44,506 nt of DNA from the NCBI GenBank assembly GCA_017509685.1, contig JAFWPA010000031.1, positions 1 to 44,506 of the forward strand. Direction: 5' to 3'. The position numbers and the translations under genes are program-made. Positions 29,468 through 38,200 of the stretch are shown here, piece by piece. Origin of the DNA: Bacteroidales bacterium (GTDB lineage Bacteria > Bacteroidota > Bacteroidia > Bacteroidales > UBA932). The number at the start of each line of letters is the position of its first letter. The first letter of the stretch is position 1. The notes beneath the pieces were generated by a model. That model did not search any database and had not been told where the DNA came from. It was given only the letters and a program-made list of their open reading frames with translations.

Positions 29468-31474
29468 TTAAAAATGAACGATTATTTTAAACGTCACATT
29501 CCGTCCCATATTGGCGATGCCGATGTACTTGAGCCGGCTCAGATGGGGCATATAGGCCTGGTCGGTAAGGTTGGAGCCGATGATATAAAGGGACAGGCGC
29601 GTCTTCCCCTTGATGACGATGTCCGTTCCGGCCGATGCACCCAGCAGCAGGTAGGCGGGCGTGGCCGTTTCCGTGCCGCCGGCAGCATAGAAGTGGTTCT
29701 GCGCCATGTTCCAGTCCAGGTTCAGGGAAACGAAGGCATTGTTGAACAGCCGACCGTCGTGGGTAATCTCCCATTTTACCTCTGAATACAGGCGGGGTGC
29801 CGGAATCAGCGGGAGGTCGTCGCCGTTCTTCTCGCGGGCATAGACGCAGGAGAAGGCACTGCTCAGGTGCAGGGCGTGGATGGGATGGATATCGATGCCG
29901 ATTTCCCCGCCGCCCAGATGCGCCAGCCCGCTGCGGAAGGCATAGACCGGGAGGCCTTCATCGGACACGGCCCCGTTGCGCGCCGCAAAGATGTAATTGT
30001 CTATGCGGCTGATGAATACGGCCGTCTGCACAGAGACATACCGCGACGTGAAATCCAGGCCCAGGTCTCCCTGCAGGCTGTATTCAGGTTTCAGGTCCTT
30101 GTTGCCCAGTTCAAAGCGGAAGGTGCCCTCGTGTTCTCCGTTGGAGCCCAGCTCGGCCAGGTTCGGGGCGCGAAAACCCCGCGCCACGTTGGCCCTTACG
30201 GTGAAGTGTTTACCCAGCGGCCGCACGGCGCCCAGGCTGGCGCTGATGCCGGGGAAACGGCGGATGAAGTCCTGGAACCGTCCCGCCAGGGCTTCGCTGT
30301 GAAGCCAGCGGATATCGGCCCTCAGGCCTCCGGACAGGGTCCATTCGCCAAGGGTTTTGGTGGCGGTGGCAAAGAGGCCTGCGTCGAAGAGACCATAGGC
30401 GGGAATCAGGTATTCTTCGCCCAGGTTATCGCTCTTCTGGCCCATTCCGGCCAGTCCGAAAGCGGTTTTCCAACCGCTGCCGAAGGTGGCCTGGTAGCGA
30501 AGGTCGTAGTTCACGGTGTTCAGCCGGAAGTCCAGAACGGGGGCATCGGCGCTCTCCTCGAACTCCTGCCGGCGGTTCTGCTGCCAGCCCAGAAGAATCT
30601 TCAGACTGCCGGGGCCCAGGTGGAGGGTGTTGTCGGACACCACTTTATAGTGGCGCACGTGCTGGAAGGGGAGTGCGGGCGTATACCCATAGTTGGCCCC
30701 TTCGCCCTCTATCATGCCGGGCGTAAGATGGAAATAAGTGAACCGGAGACGGGAGTAGCCCCAGGAGCCGTTCCGGCCTAACATGGCAGAGGCGGCCCGT
30801 TCGCGATAGCCGGAATTGGCCACCTGGCCGTTGAGGGTGTTCCTGTATGCGTGGGCATACTTGTCGGAGAAACGGCCGCCAATCAGCCAGCCCTTGATGT
30901 TTCCATCGGCCGCAAGGGAATAGCCCAGCAGGCCGTTGTTGGTCTGATATTCGGTCGACAGGCTTCCGCCGAACTCGCCCGGTCCGCGGACGGGCTCCGG
31001 ACGGAAGATGAGGATGCCGGCCAGGGCGTCGGAGCCGTACATCAGCGAGGCGGGTCCCTTGAGGATTTCCACGGAATGGATGCTGTTGCCGTCAATTTCC
31101 ACGCCGTGCTCGTCGCCCCACTGCTGGCCTTCCTGGCGGATGCCGTCGTTCACCACCACCACGCGGTTATAGCCCATGCCACGGATGACCGGTTTGGAAA
31201 TGCCGCCGCCGGAGGTGATTTCGCTCAAACCGGGTTCGGCGGCTATGGCGTTGATGATGTTGCTGCCTGCGCGGGCGGCCAAATCGGCCGGCCGGATTAC
31301 CGAAACCGGCGCGGGCATCTCTTTCATTTTGCTGTCACCGGCCAGGCCGGTGACCACAATTTCATTAATCTGCAGATGCTTGTAAAACACATCTGTAGAG
31401 TCCGGATGATTCTCCTGAGCGGCCGCCGCCATGCAAACGCACAGCAGCGGCAATACAATGATTGTCTTTTTCAT
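29468..31474 (-). CDS. TonB-dependent outer-membrane receptor
   Basis: A 668-residue receptor. Signal peptide about residues 1-19 (ends AAAAQ). EIVVTGLAG (39-47) looks like the TonB box region, followed by the plug domain (VIRPADLAARAG, KPVIRGMGYNRVVVVNDGIR, VEILKGPASLMYGSDALAG). The rest is a 22-strand barrel ending in GRNVTFKIIVHF with the terminal Phe. It lacks the carboxypeptidase-like domain and SusD partner of glycan receptors, so a metal or metal-chelate substrate is likely. The upstream His/Cys-rich secreted protein, 29 nt away and on the same strand, supports zinc or copper; this is inference. Confidence 0.9.
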   Translation of the reverse strand: MKKTIIVLPLLCVCMAAAAQENHPDSTDVFYKHLQINEIVVTGLAGDSKMKEMPAPVSVIRPADLAARAGSNIINAIAAEPGLSEITSGGGISKPVIRGMGYNRVVVVNDGIRQEGQQWGDEHGVEIDGNSIHSVEILKGPASLMYGSDALAGILIFRPEPVRGPGEFGGSLSTEYQTNNGLLGYSLAADGNIKGWLIGGRFSDKYAHAYRNTLNGQVANSGYRERAASAMLGRNGSWGYSRLRFTYFHLTPGMIEGEGANYGYTPALPFQHVRHYKVVSDNTLHLGPGSLKILLGWQQNRRQEFEESADAPVLDFRLNTVNYDLRYQATFGSGWKTAFGLAGMGQKSDNLGEEYLIPAYGLFDAGLFATATKTLGEWTLSGGLRADIRWLHSEALAGRFQDFIRRFPGISASLGAVRPLGKHFTVRANVARGFRAPNLAELGSNGEHEGTFRFELGNKDLKPEYSLQGDLGLDFTSRYVSVQTAVFISRIDNYIFAARNGAVSDEGLPVYAFRSGLAHLGGGEIGIDIHPIHALHLSSAFSCVYAREKNGDDLPLIPAPRLYSEVKWEITHDGRLFNNAFVSLNLDWNMAQNHFYAAGGTETATPAYLLLGASAGTDIVIKGKTRLSLYIIGSNLTDQAYMPHLSRLKYIGIANMGRNVTFKIIVHF

Positions 31475-31503
31475 TCTGTTTAGTTTTAAAGGTTGATGAC
31501 TGA

Positions 31504-31851
31504 CTAAAAACAGAATGAAACGGGCGGTGCTCTGGGAGAGGATTGAGAGGTGAAACGAAGGATGACATCACCGGATATGCCATTGACCACAGTGATGCAA
31601 TCCGAAGACAACAGATTGGCAACCGGCCCGGCGGTGGGCACATATACCTGCGCCAGTAACTGACATATCAGACATTCGTCCGTGCCTGGCTGTGCAGTAA
31701 GGTGTCCCTGGTGCGGCTGGTGATGTGCGCAGTCATCACAGGAAATTTCCTGCAGAAGCGGTTCGTCGTGATGATGAAACGGCGCCAGGAATACTATCGA
31801 TAAAACTATCGACAGCAGGAGATTAGCCGATATGCGCCGGTTCAAAAGCAT
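31504..31851 (-). CDS. Small secreted/membrane His- and Cys-rich protein, putative metal binder
   Basis: A 115-residue protein with an N-terminal hydrophobic segment (ANLLLSIVLSIVFLAPF), then FHHHDEPL, CDDCAHHQPHQGH and CLICQLL. The paired Cys and clustered His suggest binding of a soft or borderline metal such as zinc or copper outside the cytoplasm. Similar short proteins sit next to TonB receptors in Bacteroidetes. It leads the receptor gene on the same strand. A TATCTTTG -7 box is at 31860-31867, so the transcript would begin only a few bases before ATG 31851, nearly leaderless. Confidence 0.75.
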   Translation of the reverse strand: MLLNRRISANLLLSIVLSIVFLAPFHHHDEPLLQEISCDDCAHHQPHQGHLTAQPGTDECLICQLLAQVYVPTAGPVANLLSSDCITVVNGISGDVILRFTSQSSPRAPPVSFCF

Positions 31852-31859
31852 TGTGGTTG

Positions 31860-31887
31860 CAAAGATAACTAAAAATGCCTATTTTTG
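31860..31887. promoter_or_regulatory. Back-to-back promoters (minus TATCTTTG, plus TATTTTTG)
   Basis: TATCTTTG on the minus strand (31860-31867) serves the His/Cys-rich gene. TATTTTTG on the plus strand (31880-31887) serves the gene starting at 31892. Both leave leaders of about 0-6 bases. Confidence 0.55.
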
Positions 31888-31891
31888 TAGC

Positions 31892-32446
31892 ATGAAGGCT
31901 AAGTATCTGTTTTTATACATGCTTGCGGGAACGGCATTCCTGGCGGTTTCCCTATGGGTCTATCTTTCGGGCGGGAAAAGTGCCCGGGCGGTGAATGCCA
32001 AGTACAGGCTGGGCGGTATTCTGCTCACGGCCTGGTCCGTCCTTTCCATGGTTTCCTGCGACGTGCCGGGAGTGCCCCCCACAGACGGAACGGACGAAGG
32101 CTTGATCATGTGCTATGACCCTGCGCCGGACAATTATGTCTCTTTGTCCATGGTGCATAAGAATCCTTCCGCGTCCTATCAATATTCCCAGATCAGTCCG
32201 GGAGATGACATTGTGGTTCAATTTTACAATCCACAGTTTAAGGACTATGTACTTGTGGTTAAGGCCGATGATGAGAAAACTGTTTTGCAGCAAAGCGAAA
32301 TCAGTATTAAGGACCCCGGCAAGTTAATCTACAATATCCCTTTGTCCGACGAAATCACCTACAAAGGCCAGGCCGTTATATGGGTAGAGGGTGTGGCAGA
32401 CACACAGAATACGCTCTGCAGCTATATGTCCATTGAAATCATCTGA
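31892..32446 (+). CDS. Hypothetical membrane-anchored protein coupled to a radical-SAM gene
   Basis: A 184-residue protein. ATG 31892 is chosen because the -7 box at 31880-31887 excludes the earlier start at 31832. Two hydrophobic segments (LYMLAGTAFLAVSLWVYL and GGILLTAWSVLSMVSC) precede a soluble domain of about 130 residues with beta-like character (SYQYSQISPGDDIVVQFYN, DYVLVVKAD). No family is recognised. Its stop overlaps the ATG of the SPASM radical-SAM gene (TGATG), so both are translated together. It could be the substrate, anchor or partner of that enzyme. Confidence 0.75.
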   Translation: MKAKYLFLYMLAGTAFLAVSLWVYLSGGKSARAVNAKYRLGGILLTAWSVLSMVSCDVPGVPPTDGTDEGLIMCYDPAPDNYVSLSMVHKNPSASYQYSQISPGDDIVVQFYNPQFKDYVLVVKADDEKTVLQQSEISIKDPGKLIYNIPLSDEITYKGQAVIWVEGVADTQNTLCSYMSIEII

Positions 32447-33453
32447 TGCCGCGTTTTCACATAGAAAACATCGTCTATGAACTTACCGGAGTCTGCAACC
32501 AGTGTTGCAGGGTCTGTTATAACTATTGGCGGGACGGCAAAACGCCCATCCCCGCACCGGACCCATCCCAGGCGCGTAAAACCCTTCGCAAACTGCTTTC
32601 CCAGGCATCTGTGGACACGTTTTCTTTTTCCGGCGGAGAGCCGCTGCTACTGAAAAACGTGCACGATCTGGTCCTTCAGGCCCGCTTCAAGGGCTGCAAA
32701 GTGAACGTCCTCACCAACGGAACCCTCCTTACACAGGACAGGCTGGACAATTTCCAGCGTCTGGGTATCAGTGCCCTTCAGATCCCGCTGCTGAGTGCCG
32801 ACCCCGCCATACACGACGCCCTCACCAGCCTTCCCGGCTCCTGGGAAAAAGCCCTGGATGCACTGCGCAGGGCTGGCGAAACAGGAATCGGCGCGGCCGT
32901 ACTGGTCATTACAAAAGTCAATGCCCCGGGAATAGCGCGTACCCTGGACCTGATCCGGGACTGCGGCATCAGAACCGTGATGGTGAACCGCTTCAACATC
33001 GGCGGCCAGGGAATCAAGAACGCCGCGGAGCTGGTTCTGGGCAAAGAGGAACTGGCCGATGCCTTCCGCACCGTGGAAGCGTTTGCCGCCGCCCACCCTC
33101 AGATGCGTTTTGTGAGCGGGGTGTGCACGCCGCTTTGCCTGCTGGAAACATCGGCCTTCCCGCATATCAGATTCTCTACGTGCAGCACTGACCTTTCCCG
33201 CCGCCCTGTCACGGTGAACTACCGCGGCGAGGTGCGTTTCTGCAACCATTCCCCAAAGGTCCTGGGAAACATCTTTGAAAGGCCGATAAAAGAAATCCTC
33301 ACCGACGAAGAAGTGGGCCGATGGTACTCCGCCGTCCCCGAAAAATGCGCCGCCTGTCCCCTCCTGTCCCGTTGCGCCGGTGGCTGCCGCGCCGCCTCGG
33401 AGCAAGTCTTCGGCACCTTCGCCCACGAAGACCCCGTCCTTACTTACCCATAA
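32446..33453 (+). CDS. Radical SAM/SPASM-domain protein
   Basis: A 335-residue radical-SAM enzyme. Cys17, Cys21 and Cys24 (TGVCNQCCRVCYNYW) form the CxxxCxxC site for the 4Fe-4S cluster that cleaves SAM. SFSGGEPLL (about residues 66-74) is the GGE motif. The C-terminal SPASM-type region has Cys at VCTPLC, FSTCS, VRFCNHSP and CAACPLLSRCAGGC, enough for auxiliary clusters. SPASM proteins mostly modify ribosomally made peptides or mature enzymes. The membrane-anchored gene overlapping its start is the obvious candidate partner; no classic short precursor peptide was seen nearby. Confidence 0.88.
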   Translation: MPRFHIENIVYELTGVCNQCCRVCYNYWRDGKTPIPAPDPSQARKTLRKLLSQASVDTFSFSGGEPLLLKNVHDLVLQARFKGCKVNVLTNGTLLTQDRLDNFQRLGISALQIPLLSADPAIHDALTSLPGSWEKALDALRRAGETGIGAAVLVITKVNAPGIARTLDLIRDCGIRTVMVNRFNIGGQGIKNAAELVLGKEELADAFRTVEAFAAAHPQMRFVSGVCTPLCLLETSAFPHIRFSTCSTDLSRRPVTVNYRGEVRFCNHSPKVLGNIFERPIKEILTDEEVGRWYSAVPEKCAACPLLSRCAGGCRAASEQVFGTFAHEDPVLTYP

Positions 33454-33483
33454 TTGGTGATTCTTTTTGTGAAGAATTGTTGG

Positions 33484-33491
33484 TAACTTTG
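33484..33491 (+). promoter_or_regulatory. -7 box TAACTTTG for the aldolase gene
   Basis: TAnnTTTG element 21 nt before ATG 33513. It favours that start over the TTG at 33504. Confidence 0.55.
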
Positions 33492-33512
33492 TGGTGAGAA
33501 ACATTGCACATT

Positions 33513-34340
33513 ATGAAAACCATAAAAGAAGTCCTTTACGATTGCCAGGCCAAAAAGACGGCGGTGCTGGCTACCAATTTCTACAATTACGAGACCCTTA
33601 TCTGCGTTGCCAAGGCCGCACAGGCCATGAACGCGCCGGTTATGCTGCAGCTTACGAGGTCTTCCATAGACTATATGGGACTTCATACGGCATACAAGAT
33701 GGGCCGTCAGGTCATCGAGGACTACGGTCTGCAGGGATACATCCACCTGGACCACGGCCCCTCTCTGGAACTGGTGCAGAAGTGCCTGGACGAAGGCTTC
33801 GACTCCGTAATGATCGACGCCTCCGAAAAGCCCTTCGAGGAGAACGTGGCCACATCGGCCAAGGCCGTGGAGATGGCCAAACCCTACGGCGCCAACGTGG
33901 AGGCCGAACTGGGATACGTGGCCAAGCTGGGCCAGGAGCAGGGCGGCGGATTCACCACGCCGGAACAGGCGGTGGAGTTTGTTAACCGCACGGGCGTGGA
34001 CGCCCTGGCGGTGTCCATCGGATCGGCCCACGGCTTCTACAAACAGCCGCCGCATCTTGACATCCCCCGCCTGGCCGCCATCCACGCCGCTACGCCCGTG
34101 GCCCTGGTGCTGCACGGTTCCTCCGGCATCCCGCACGACCAGGTGAAGGAAGCCATCGCCAACGGTATCGTCAAAGTGAACCTGGCCACGGAAATCAAGG
34201 ACAACTTCATGCGCGCCCTCAAGCAGGTTCTCTCCGAAAGCGACGAAATAGACCTCCGCAAAGTCTTCCCCAAGGCCATGCTGCCCGTGGTGGAACTCCT
34301 CAAAGAAAAGTATTCCGTCACCGGCGCAAAGGTTCTTTAA
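33513..34340 (+). CDS. Class II ketose-bisphosphate aldolase (fructose/tagatose type)
   Basis: A 275-residue zinc aldolase that splits fructose-1,6- or tagatose-1,6-bisphosphate (or a related sugar phosphate) into triose phosphates. ATG 33513 (MKTIKEVLYDCQAK) is the usual start. IHLDHGPS holds a zinc His and the catalytic Asp. MIDASEKPFEEN, VEAELGY, SIGSAHGFY and LVLHGSSGIP carry the remaining zinc and phosphate ligands. VKVNLATEIK is the conserved late strand. Size and motifs fit the GatY/FbaA class. It stands alone between its own promoter and a strong terminator. Confidence 0.9.
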   Translation: MKTIKEVLYDCQAKKTAVLATNFYNYETLICVAKAAQAMNAPVMLQLTRSSIDYMGLHTAYKMGRQVIEDYGLQGYIHLDHGPSLELVQKCLDEGFDSVMIDASEKPFEENVATSAKAVEMAKPYGANVEAELGYVAKLGQEQGGGFTTPEQAVEFVNRTGVDALAVSIGSAHGFYKQPPHLDIPRLAAIHAATPVALVLHGSSGIPHDQVKEAIANGIVKVNLATEIKDNFMRALKQVLSESDEIDLRKVFPKAMLPVVELLKEKYSVTGAKVL

Positions 34341-34383
34341 GCCCTCGTTTTTGCTAAACATTTGATTAGTAACTATTTATACG

Positions 34384-34416
34384 AAGTCCTCCGGGTGAAA
34401 ACACCCGGAGGACTTT
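34384..34416 (+). terminator. Terminator after the aldolase gene
   Basis: AAGTCCTCCGGGTG (34384-34397) pairs fully with CACCCGGAGGACTT (34402-34415) around AAAA. The stem is long; the trailing T-run is short (TTT). Confidence 0.85.
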
Positions 34417-34461
34417 GCATAATGCGTTGTAAAACAGACATTTAACAAAAACGGCCACCTA

Positions 34462-34493
34462 TTTGTTCTTAAAGGATTCTTTTTTTACATTTG
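34462..34493 (+). promoter_or_regulatory. Promoter (TTTG, 20 bp, TACATTTG) of the OM barrel gene
   Basis: TTTG at 34462-34465 and TACATTTG at 34486-34493 are 20 bp apart. The transcript would start near 34498. Confidence 0.7.
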
Positions 34494-34501
34494 TAAAAAC
34501 T

Positions 34502-35101
34502 ATGGATATGAAAAAGCACATTCTTTTCCTGGCGGTTGCGCTGCTGTTGGCAGTGCCGTCTTTCGCACAGAACAAACTGGCCATGGGTATTGACCAGCAT
34601 GTGGGTATCGGCCTTGGCGGGGCAAGTCCCGTCGTGTTCGGTAACACTTCCTTCGTGGTGCAGTACACGTTTGCACAATACTTCCAGGTGGGCGCCGGCG
34701 CCGGGTTGCGTTATGGAGTTCCTACTTACAGCTATGACCTGACCACCGGGGACAAGAAGAGGGCGTTTGAGTTAGACGTGCCCATCTTCCTGCGCGCTGG
34801 TGTCAAGTTCTCCATCGTGAGCGTCAAAGTGGACGTGGGATACGCCGTGGGTTTGAAGGCATGGGCTTTAGTCAGCTTAAAGGAGGGCATAAGTCGTGAC
34901 TTGCATTACAACGGCTTCTTCCTGGAACCGCACATTGACCTGGGCGGGGACCACAATGCCGTGGGTGTGGGTATCCTTCTGCAAAACGCCAGTTATCTGG
35001 AAACCCAGTCCAATACGGATGGCGGTTCGGCGTCCGGGTCCGGTAACAACGTGAGCAAGCTCCTGCCCGCCATTACGCTGCGGTACAGCCGCTATTTCTA
35101 G
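34502..35101 (+). CDS. Outer-membrane beta-barrel protein
   Basis: A 199-residue protein from ATG 34502; ATG 34508 (MKKHILFLAV) is an equally good start. Signal peptide ends at PSFAQ. The mature part alternates polar and hydrophobic residues with many Gly and aromatic residues (VGIGLGGASPVVFGN, YFQVGAGAGLRYGVP, VKVDVGYAVGLKAW) and ends YSRYF with terminal Phe, the barrel-insertion signal. An eight-stranded OmpW/OmpX-like barrel is likely; transported compound unknown. It has its own promoter and is a single gene. Confidence 0.8.
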   Translation: MDMKKHILFLAVALLLAVPSFAQNKLAMGIDQHVGIGLGGASPVVFGNTSFVVQYTFAQYFQVGAGAGLRYGVPTYSYDLTTGDKKRAFELDVPIFLRAGVKFSIVSVKVDVGYAVGLKAWALVSLKEGISRDLHYNGFFLEPHIDLGGDHNAVGVGILLQNASYLETQSNTDGGSASGSGNNVSKLLPAITLRYSRYF

Positions 35102-35157
35102 TGGCCATTTCCCAAAAAAATTGTATCTTTACAAGATAATTCATAACTGTCACGAAA

Positions 35158-36609
35158 ATGACTAAAACTGTGAAAAAAACCTGTATGTGGATTGCCATCG
35201 TGGTGGCAGTGCTGTTTGTCTGCGGTTTGGTGATCAACGGCATCGCGGGCGCCCAGCTTCGCAAGGTGCTCTCCGGCGTACCCGGCGGCCAGATTGATTT
35301 CGGGCGCGTGCACGTAGCCCTGCTGCGCGGCAACGTGGAAGTCAAGGACGTGTCGGTGACGCTTGAAGACAGCACCGAAAACCATATCGAAGGCTTCGTC
35401 AAGTCCATCCGGCTGGAAAAGATCCTCTGGACCGATCTCACTAAGGGAGAGGCTCTTGCCAAACGCCTGGTGGTGAAGGACGGCAAGATTGGCATGCATA
35501 ACCCGAAGAATTCCATGAAGGTTTCCGCGCAGGGAATCAACGTTTCCGTACACGATGTGGGCTATATAATCAAGGAAGGCCGCGTAGAGTACAACGACAG
35601 TCTGTACAGCGTATCCCTGGACAGCCTGGACTATATTGACGAGCTGGGTGTCTCCCGCATTCAGATAGGTCACCTGGCCACTGCCGATGCCGGTCCCGTG
35701 GAAGTGTTGGGCATGCGCTTTTACAACTGCGTTCCCCAGGAACAGCTGGCCGAAAAGATGGGCAAGGTTTCCGTGATGTGGGTTGATGCCAAAATGGACA
35801 GCTTGAGCACCAGCCCCCTTAACATTCCCCGTCTGGTTACCAGTAAGAACATAGAGATTGACAAGATCCGGCTGGTTAGCCCGGAGGTGGTCCTCCTGCA
35901 GGACGACCGCTACCCGCCGGCAGTGCCGTATCCCACTTTCCAGGAAGGAATCAACACCCTGAAGACACCCCTTCTGATCAAGGAAATCGACGCCAGCATC
36001 AAGGCCTTCACTTTTATCTGGGAAACCACGCACGTGAACCGCGGTACCTTCCCCATGCACAATATGCAGCTTTCCGTCAAGTCGGCCAGCAACGCTCCCA
36101 ACAACCTGATGGAAATGAAAGTGAAGAGCGGCCGCAAAGACAAGGCCCGCCTGGATTTCACCCTGCGTGTGCGTAACGATAAAAAGGAGAGCACTTCCGG
36201 CAGGATGCTCATTTATGACCTGGAAGGTTCTACCCTGGATCCTTTCATGCGGCCGCTGTTCGGCGCCACCGCCCAGGCCGATATCCACCAGATAGACGCC
36301 CAGTTCAAGGGAGACAAGAGCCAGATGACCAACGACTTCCTCATGCTGTATGACAACCTGGCCCTGAAGGCCTGGGACGATGTAGACGCCCCCTACAAGA
36401 TTGTCTCCAAGAACAGCGGTGTCATCAACTTCTTTGCCAAACTGGTGGTGCCCAAAGCCAATCCCGCGGTGGCCGGCAAGGACCCCAAGAAGGTGGAAAC
36501 CTCTTTCGAACGCAATACCTGGCTGCCGTATCCGTCCTACATCATTCAGGCCCTTACCACCGGTATGCTGCACACGGTTCTTCCTGGCAGCACCGTCAAG
36601 AAGAAATAA
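35158..36609 (+). CDS. AsmA/DUF748-like membrane-anchored protein
   Basis: A 483-residue protein with one N-terminal membrane segment (about residues 10-30) and a long extracytoplasmic beta-rich body. IDFGRVHVALLRGNVEVKDV and RLEKILWTDL followed by VVKDGKIG resemble the repeating strands of DUF748/AsmA-type proteins. The basic C-terminus STVKKK ends just before cmk (2 nt). A near-consensus TATCTTTA (35124-35131) lies upstream. Likely an envelope lipid- or assembly-related protein; precise role unknown. Confidence 0.7.
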   Translation: MTKTVKKTCMWIAIVVAVLFVCGLVINGIAGAQLRKVLSGVPGGQIDFGRVHVALLRGNVEVKDVSVTLEDSTENHIEGFVKSIRLEKILWTDLTKGEALAKRLVVKDGKIGMHNPKNSMKVSAQGINVSVHDVGYIIKEGRVEYNDSLYSVSLDSLDYIDELGVSRIQIGHLATADAGPVEVLGMRFYNCVPQEQLAEKMGKVSVMWVDAKMDSLSTSPLNIPRLVTSKNIEIDKIRLVSPEVVLLQDDRYPPAVPYPTFQEGINTLKTPLLIKEIDASIKAFTFIWETTHVNRGTFPMHNMQLSVKSASNAPNNLMEMKVKSGRKDKARLDFTLRVRNDKKESTSGRMLIYDLEGSTLDPFMRPLFGATAQADIHQIDAQFKGDKSQMTNDFLMLYDNLALKAWDDVDAPYKIVSKNSGVINFFAKLVVPKANPAVAGKDPKKVETSFERNTWLPYPSYIIQALTTGMLHTVLPGSTVKKK

Positions 36610-36611
36610 CT

Positions 36612-37325
36612 ATGACCATTCCGGATATCATCATTGCCATAGACGGCTATTCCTCTACCGGTAAGAGCACGTTTGCCAAGCTGGTAGCCTCTGAATTCGG
36701 TTTCCTATACCTGGACAGCGGCGCCATGTACCGTGGCGTCACCCTTGCGGGCCTGGAAGCCGGCGTCATTGCCGACGGCAAGATTGACGAGGAAGCCCTG
36801 CTGCCGGTGATGGCTCCGCTGGAGCTGCATTTCCAGCGGGAGGACGGCGCCACCAAACTCTTTCTGGGAGAGCGCTGCATAGAAAAGGAAATCCGCGGCT
36901 GGGAGGTGTCCCAGTACGTGTCGCCCGTGAGCGCCATTCCGCAGGTGCGGGCGTGGGTAGACGACAAGCTGCACAAGTTCTCTGAAGGCGGCCGCGTCAT
37001 CATGGACGGCCGGGATATCGGCACCACCGTCTTTCCCAACGCCGAACTTAAGATTTTTATGACGGCCGATCCCGCCGTGCGCGCCCAGCGCCGCTACGAC
37101 GAACTCCTGCTCAAGGGAGAGAAGACCACGCTGGAGGAGGTAGAGGCTAACCTGAAGGACCGGGACTACCGGGATTCGCATCGGCCCACCTCTCCGCTCC
37201 GGCAGGCGCCCGACGCCTTTGTGCTGGACAATACCCATATGAACCTGCACGAGGAACTGGTATGGATGCTGGGCCTGCTGCAGGGTAAGTTCGGCCTTCT
37301 GGAAAGCCCCGGCCTGTCATGTTAA
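36612..37325 (+). CDS. cmk: Cytidylate kinase
   Basis: A 237-residue nucleoside-monophosphate kinase that phosphorylates CMP/dCMP with ATP. AIDGYSSTGKSTFAK (about residues 8-22) is the P-loop. FLYLDSGAMYRGVT is the CMP-binding signature, and VIMDGRDIGTTVFPNA the lid-flanking segment. KDRDYRDSHRPTSPLRQAPD is the conserved C-terminal region with the Arg pair. The Gly-Tyr-Ser-Ser P-loop form is usual in Bacteroidetes. It overlaps ispH by 7 nt. Confidence 0.95.
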   Translation: MTIPDIIIAIDGYSSTGKSTFAKLVASEFGFLYLDSGAMYRGVTLAGLEAGVIADGKIDEEALLPVMAPLELHFQREDGATKLFLGERCIEKEIRGWEVSQYVSPVSAIPQVRAWVDDKLHKFSEGGRVIMDGRDIGTTVFPNAELKIFMTADPAVRAQRRYDELLLKGEKTTLEEVEANLKDRDYRDSHRPTSPLRQAPDAFVLDNTHMNLHEELVWMLGLLQGKFGLLESPGLSC

Positions 37326-38197
37326 ACGTTGAGATTGATACCGGATCCGGCTTCTGCGGGGGAGTGATCCGCGCCGTTACGCGCGCAGAAGAAGTGCTGG
37401 CCCGCGGCGTGCGCCTGTATTCACTGGGCGCCATCGTACACAACGAAGAAGAACTTTCCCGCCTTAGCAAGAAGGGACTGGTGACCATCCAGCAGGTGGC
37501 CGATATCCCCGAGGGGGAGACCGTCCTCATCCGCGCCCACGGAGAACCCCCTTCCACCTACGAGGCTGCCGCCGGCCGCAAGCTGGAGGTGATTGACTGT
37601 TCCTGCCCCGTGGTGCTGCAGCTACAGCGGAACATCCGCGAGGCCTACGCTCGCCTGCACGCCGACGGTCAGCACGGGCAAGTGCTCATTTTCGGCCGGG
37701 TGGGTCATGCGGAAGTGCTGGGCCTGCTGGGCCAGGTGGGGGGAGACGCCCTGGTGCTGGAAGACGCCGCCATGCTAGAGGAAGCGCTTCAGAGCGGCGC
37801 CATAGACTTGTCCCAGCCGCTGGAAATCTTCTCCCAGACCACCAAGAGTCCCGACGAATACGACGCCCTGTGCCAGCGGCTCATCTCCCGTGGTGCAAAA
37901 CTCATGGTGCACGATACCATCTGCGCGCAGGTGGCCTCCCGTCACGAACGGCTGTCGGCGTTTGCCGCCGGGCACGACATCATCCTCTTCGTCTCCGGCA
38001 AACAGTCCTCCAACGGCAAGGTGCTCAGCGACCTCTGCCTTAGCGTGAACCCCCGCACCTACCTCATCGGCGGCGCCGCAGACCTGGATGCATCCTGGTT
38101 CCGTGACGGGCAGTCCGTTGGCGTTTGCGGCGCCACTTCCACCCCCAAATGGCTGCTGGAAGAGGTGGCCGAAGCAGTAAGAAATCTAATTATATAA
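37319..38197 (+). CDS. ispH: 4-hydroxy-3-methylbut-2-enyl diphosphate reductase
   Basis: A 292-residue iron-sulphur enzyme for the last step of the MEP isoprenoid pathway, giving IPP and DMAPP. Three conserved cysteines ligate the cluster: Cys13 (GFCGGV), the VIDCSCPVV Cys pair region and the HDTICAQV Cys. IRAHGEP contains a substrate-binding His. FSQTTKSPDEY and SGKQSSNGKVL supply the diphosphate-binding Thr/Ser/Asn. It is coupled to cmk by a 7-nt overlap, and the fumarase starts 3 nt after it. Confidence 0.95.
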   Translation: MLNVEIDTGSGFCGGVIRAVTRAEEVLARGVRLYSLGAIVHNEEELSRLSKKGLVTIQQVADIPEGETVLIRAHGEPPSTYEAAAGRKLEVIDCSCPVVLQLQRNIREAYARLHADGQHGQVLIFGRVGHAEVLGLLGQVGGDALVLEDAAMLEEALQSGAIDLSQPLEIFSQTTKSPDEYDALCQRLISRGAKLMVHDTICAQVASRHERLSAFAAGHDIILFVSGKQSSNGKVLSDLCLSVNPRTYLIGGAADLDASWFRDGQSVGVCGATSTPKWLLEEVAEAVRNLII

Positions 38198-38200
38198 TAT

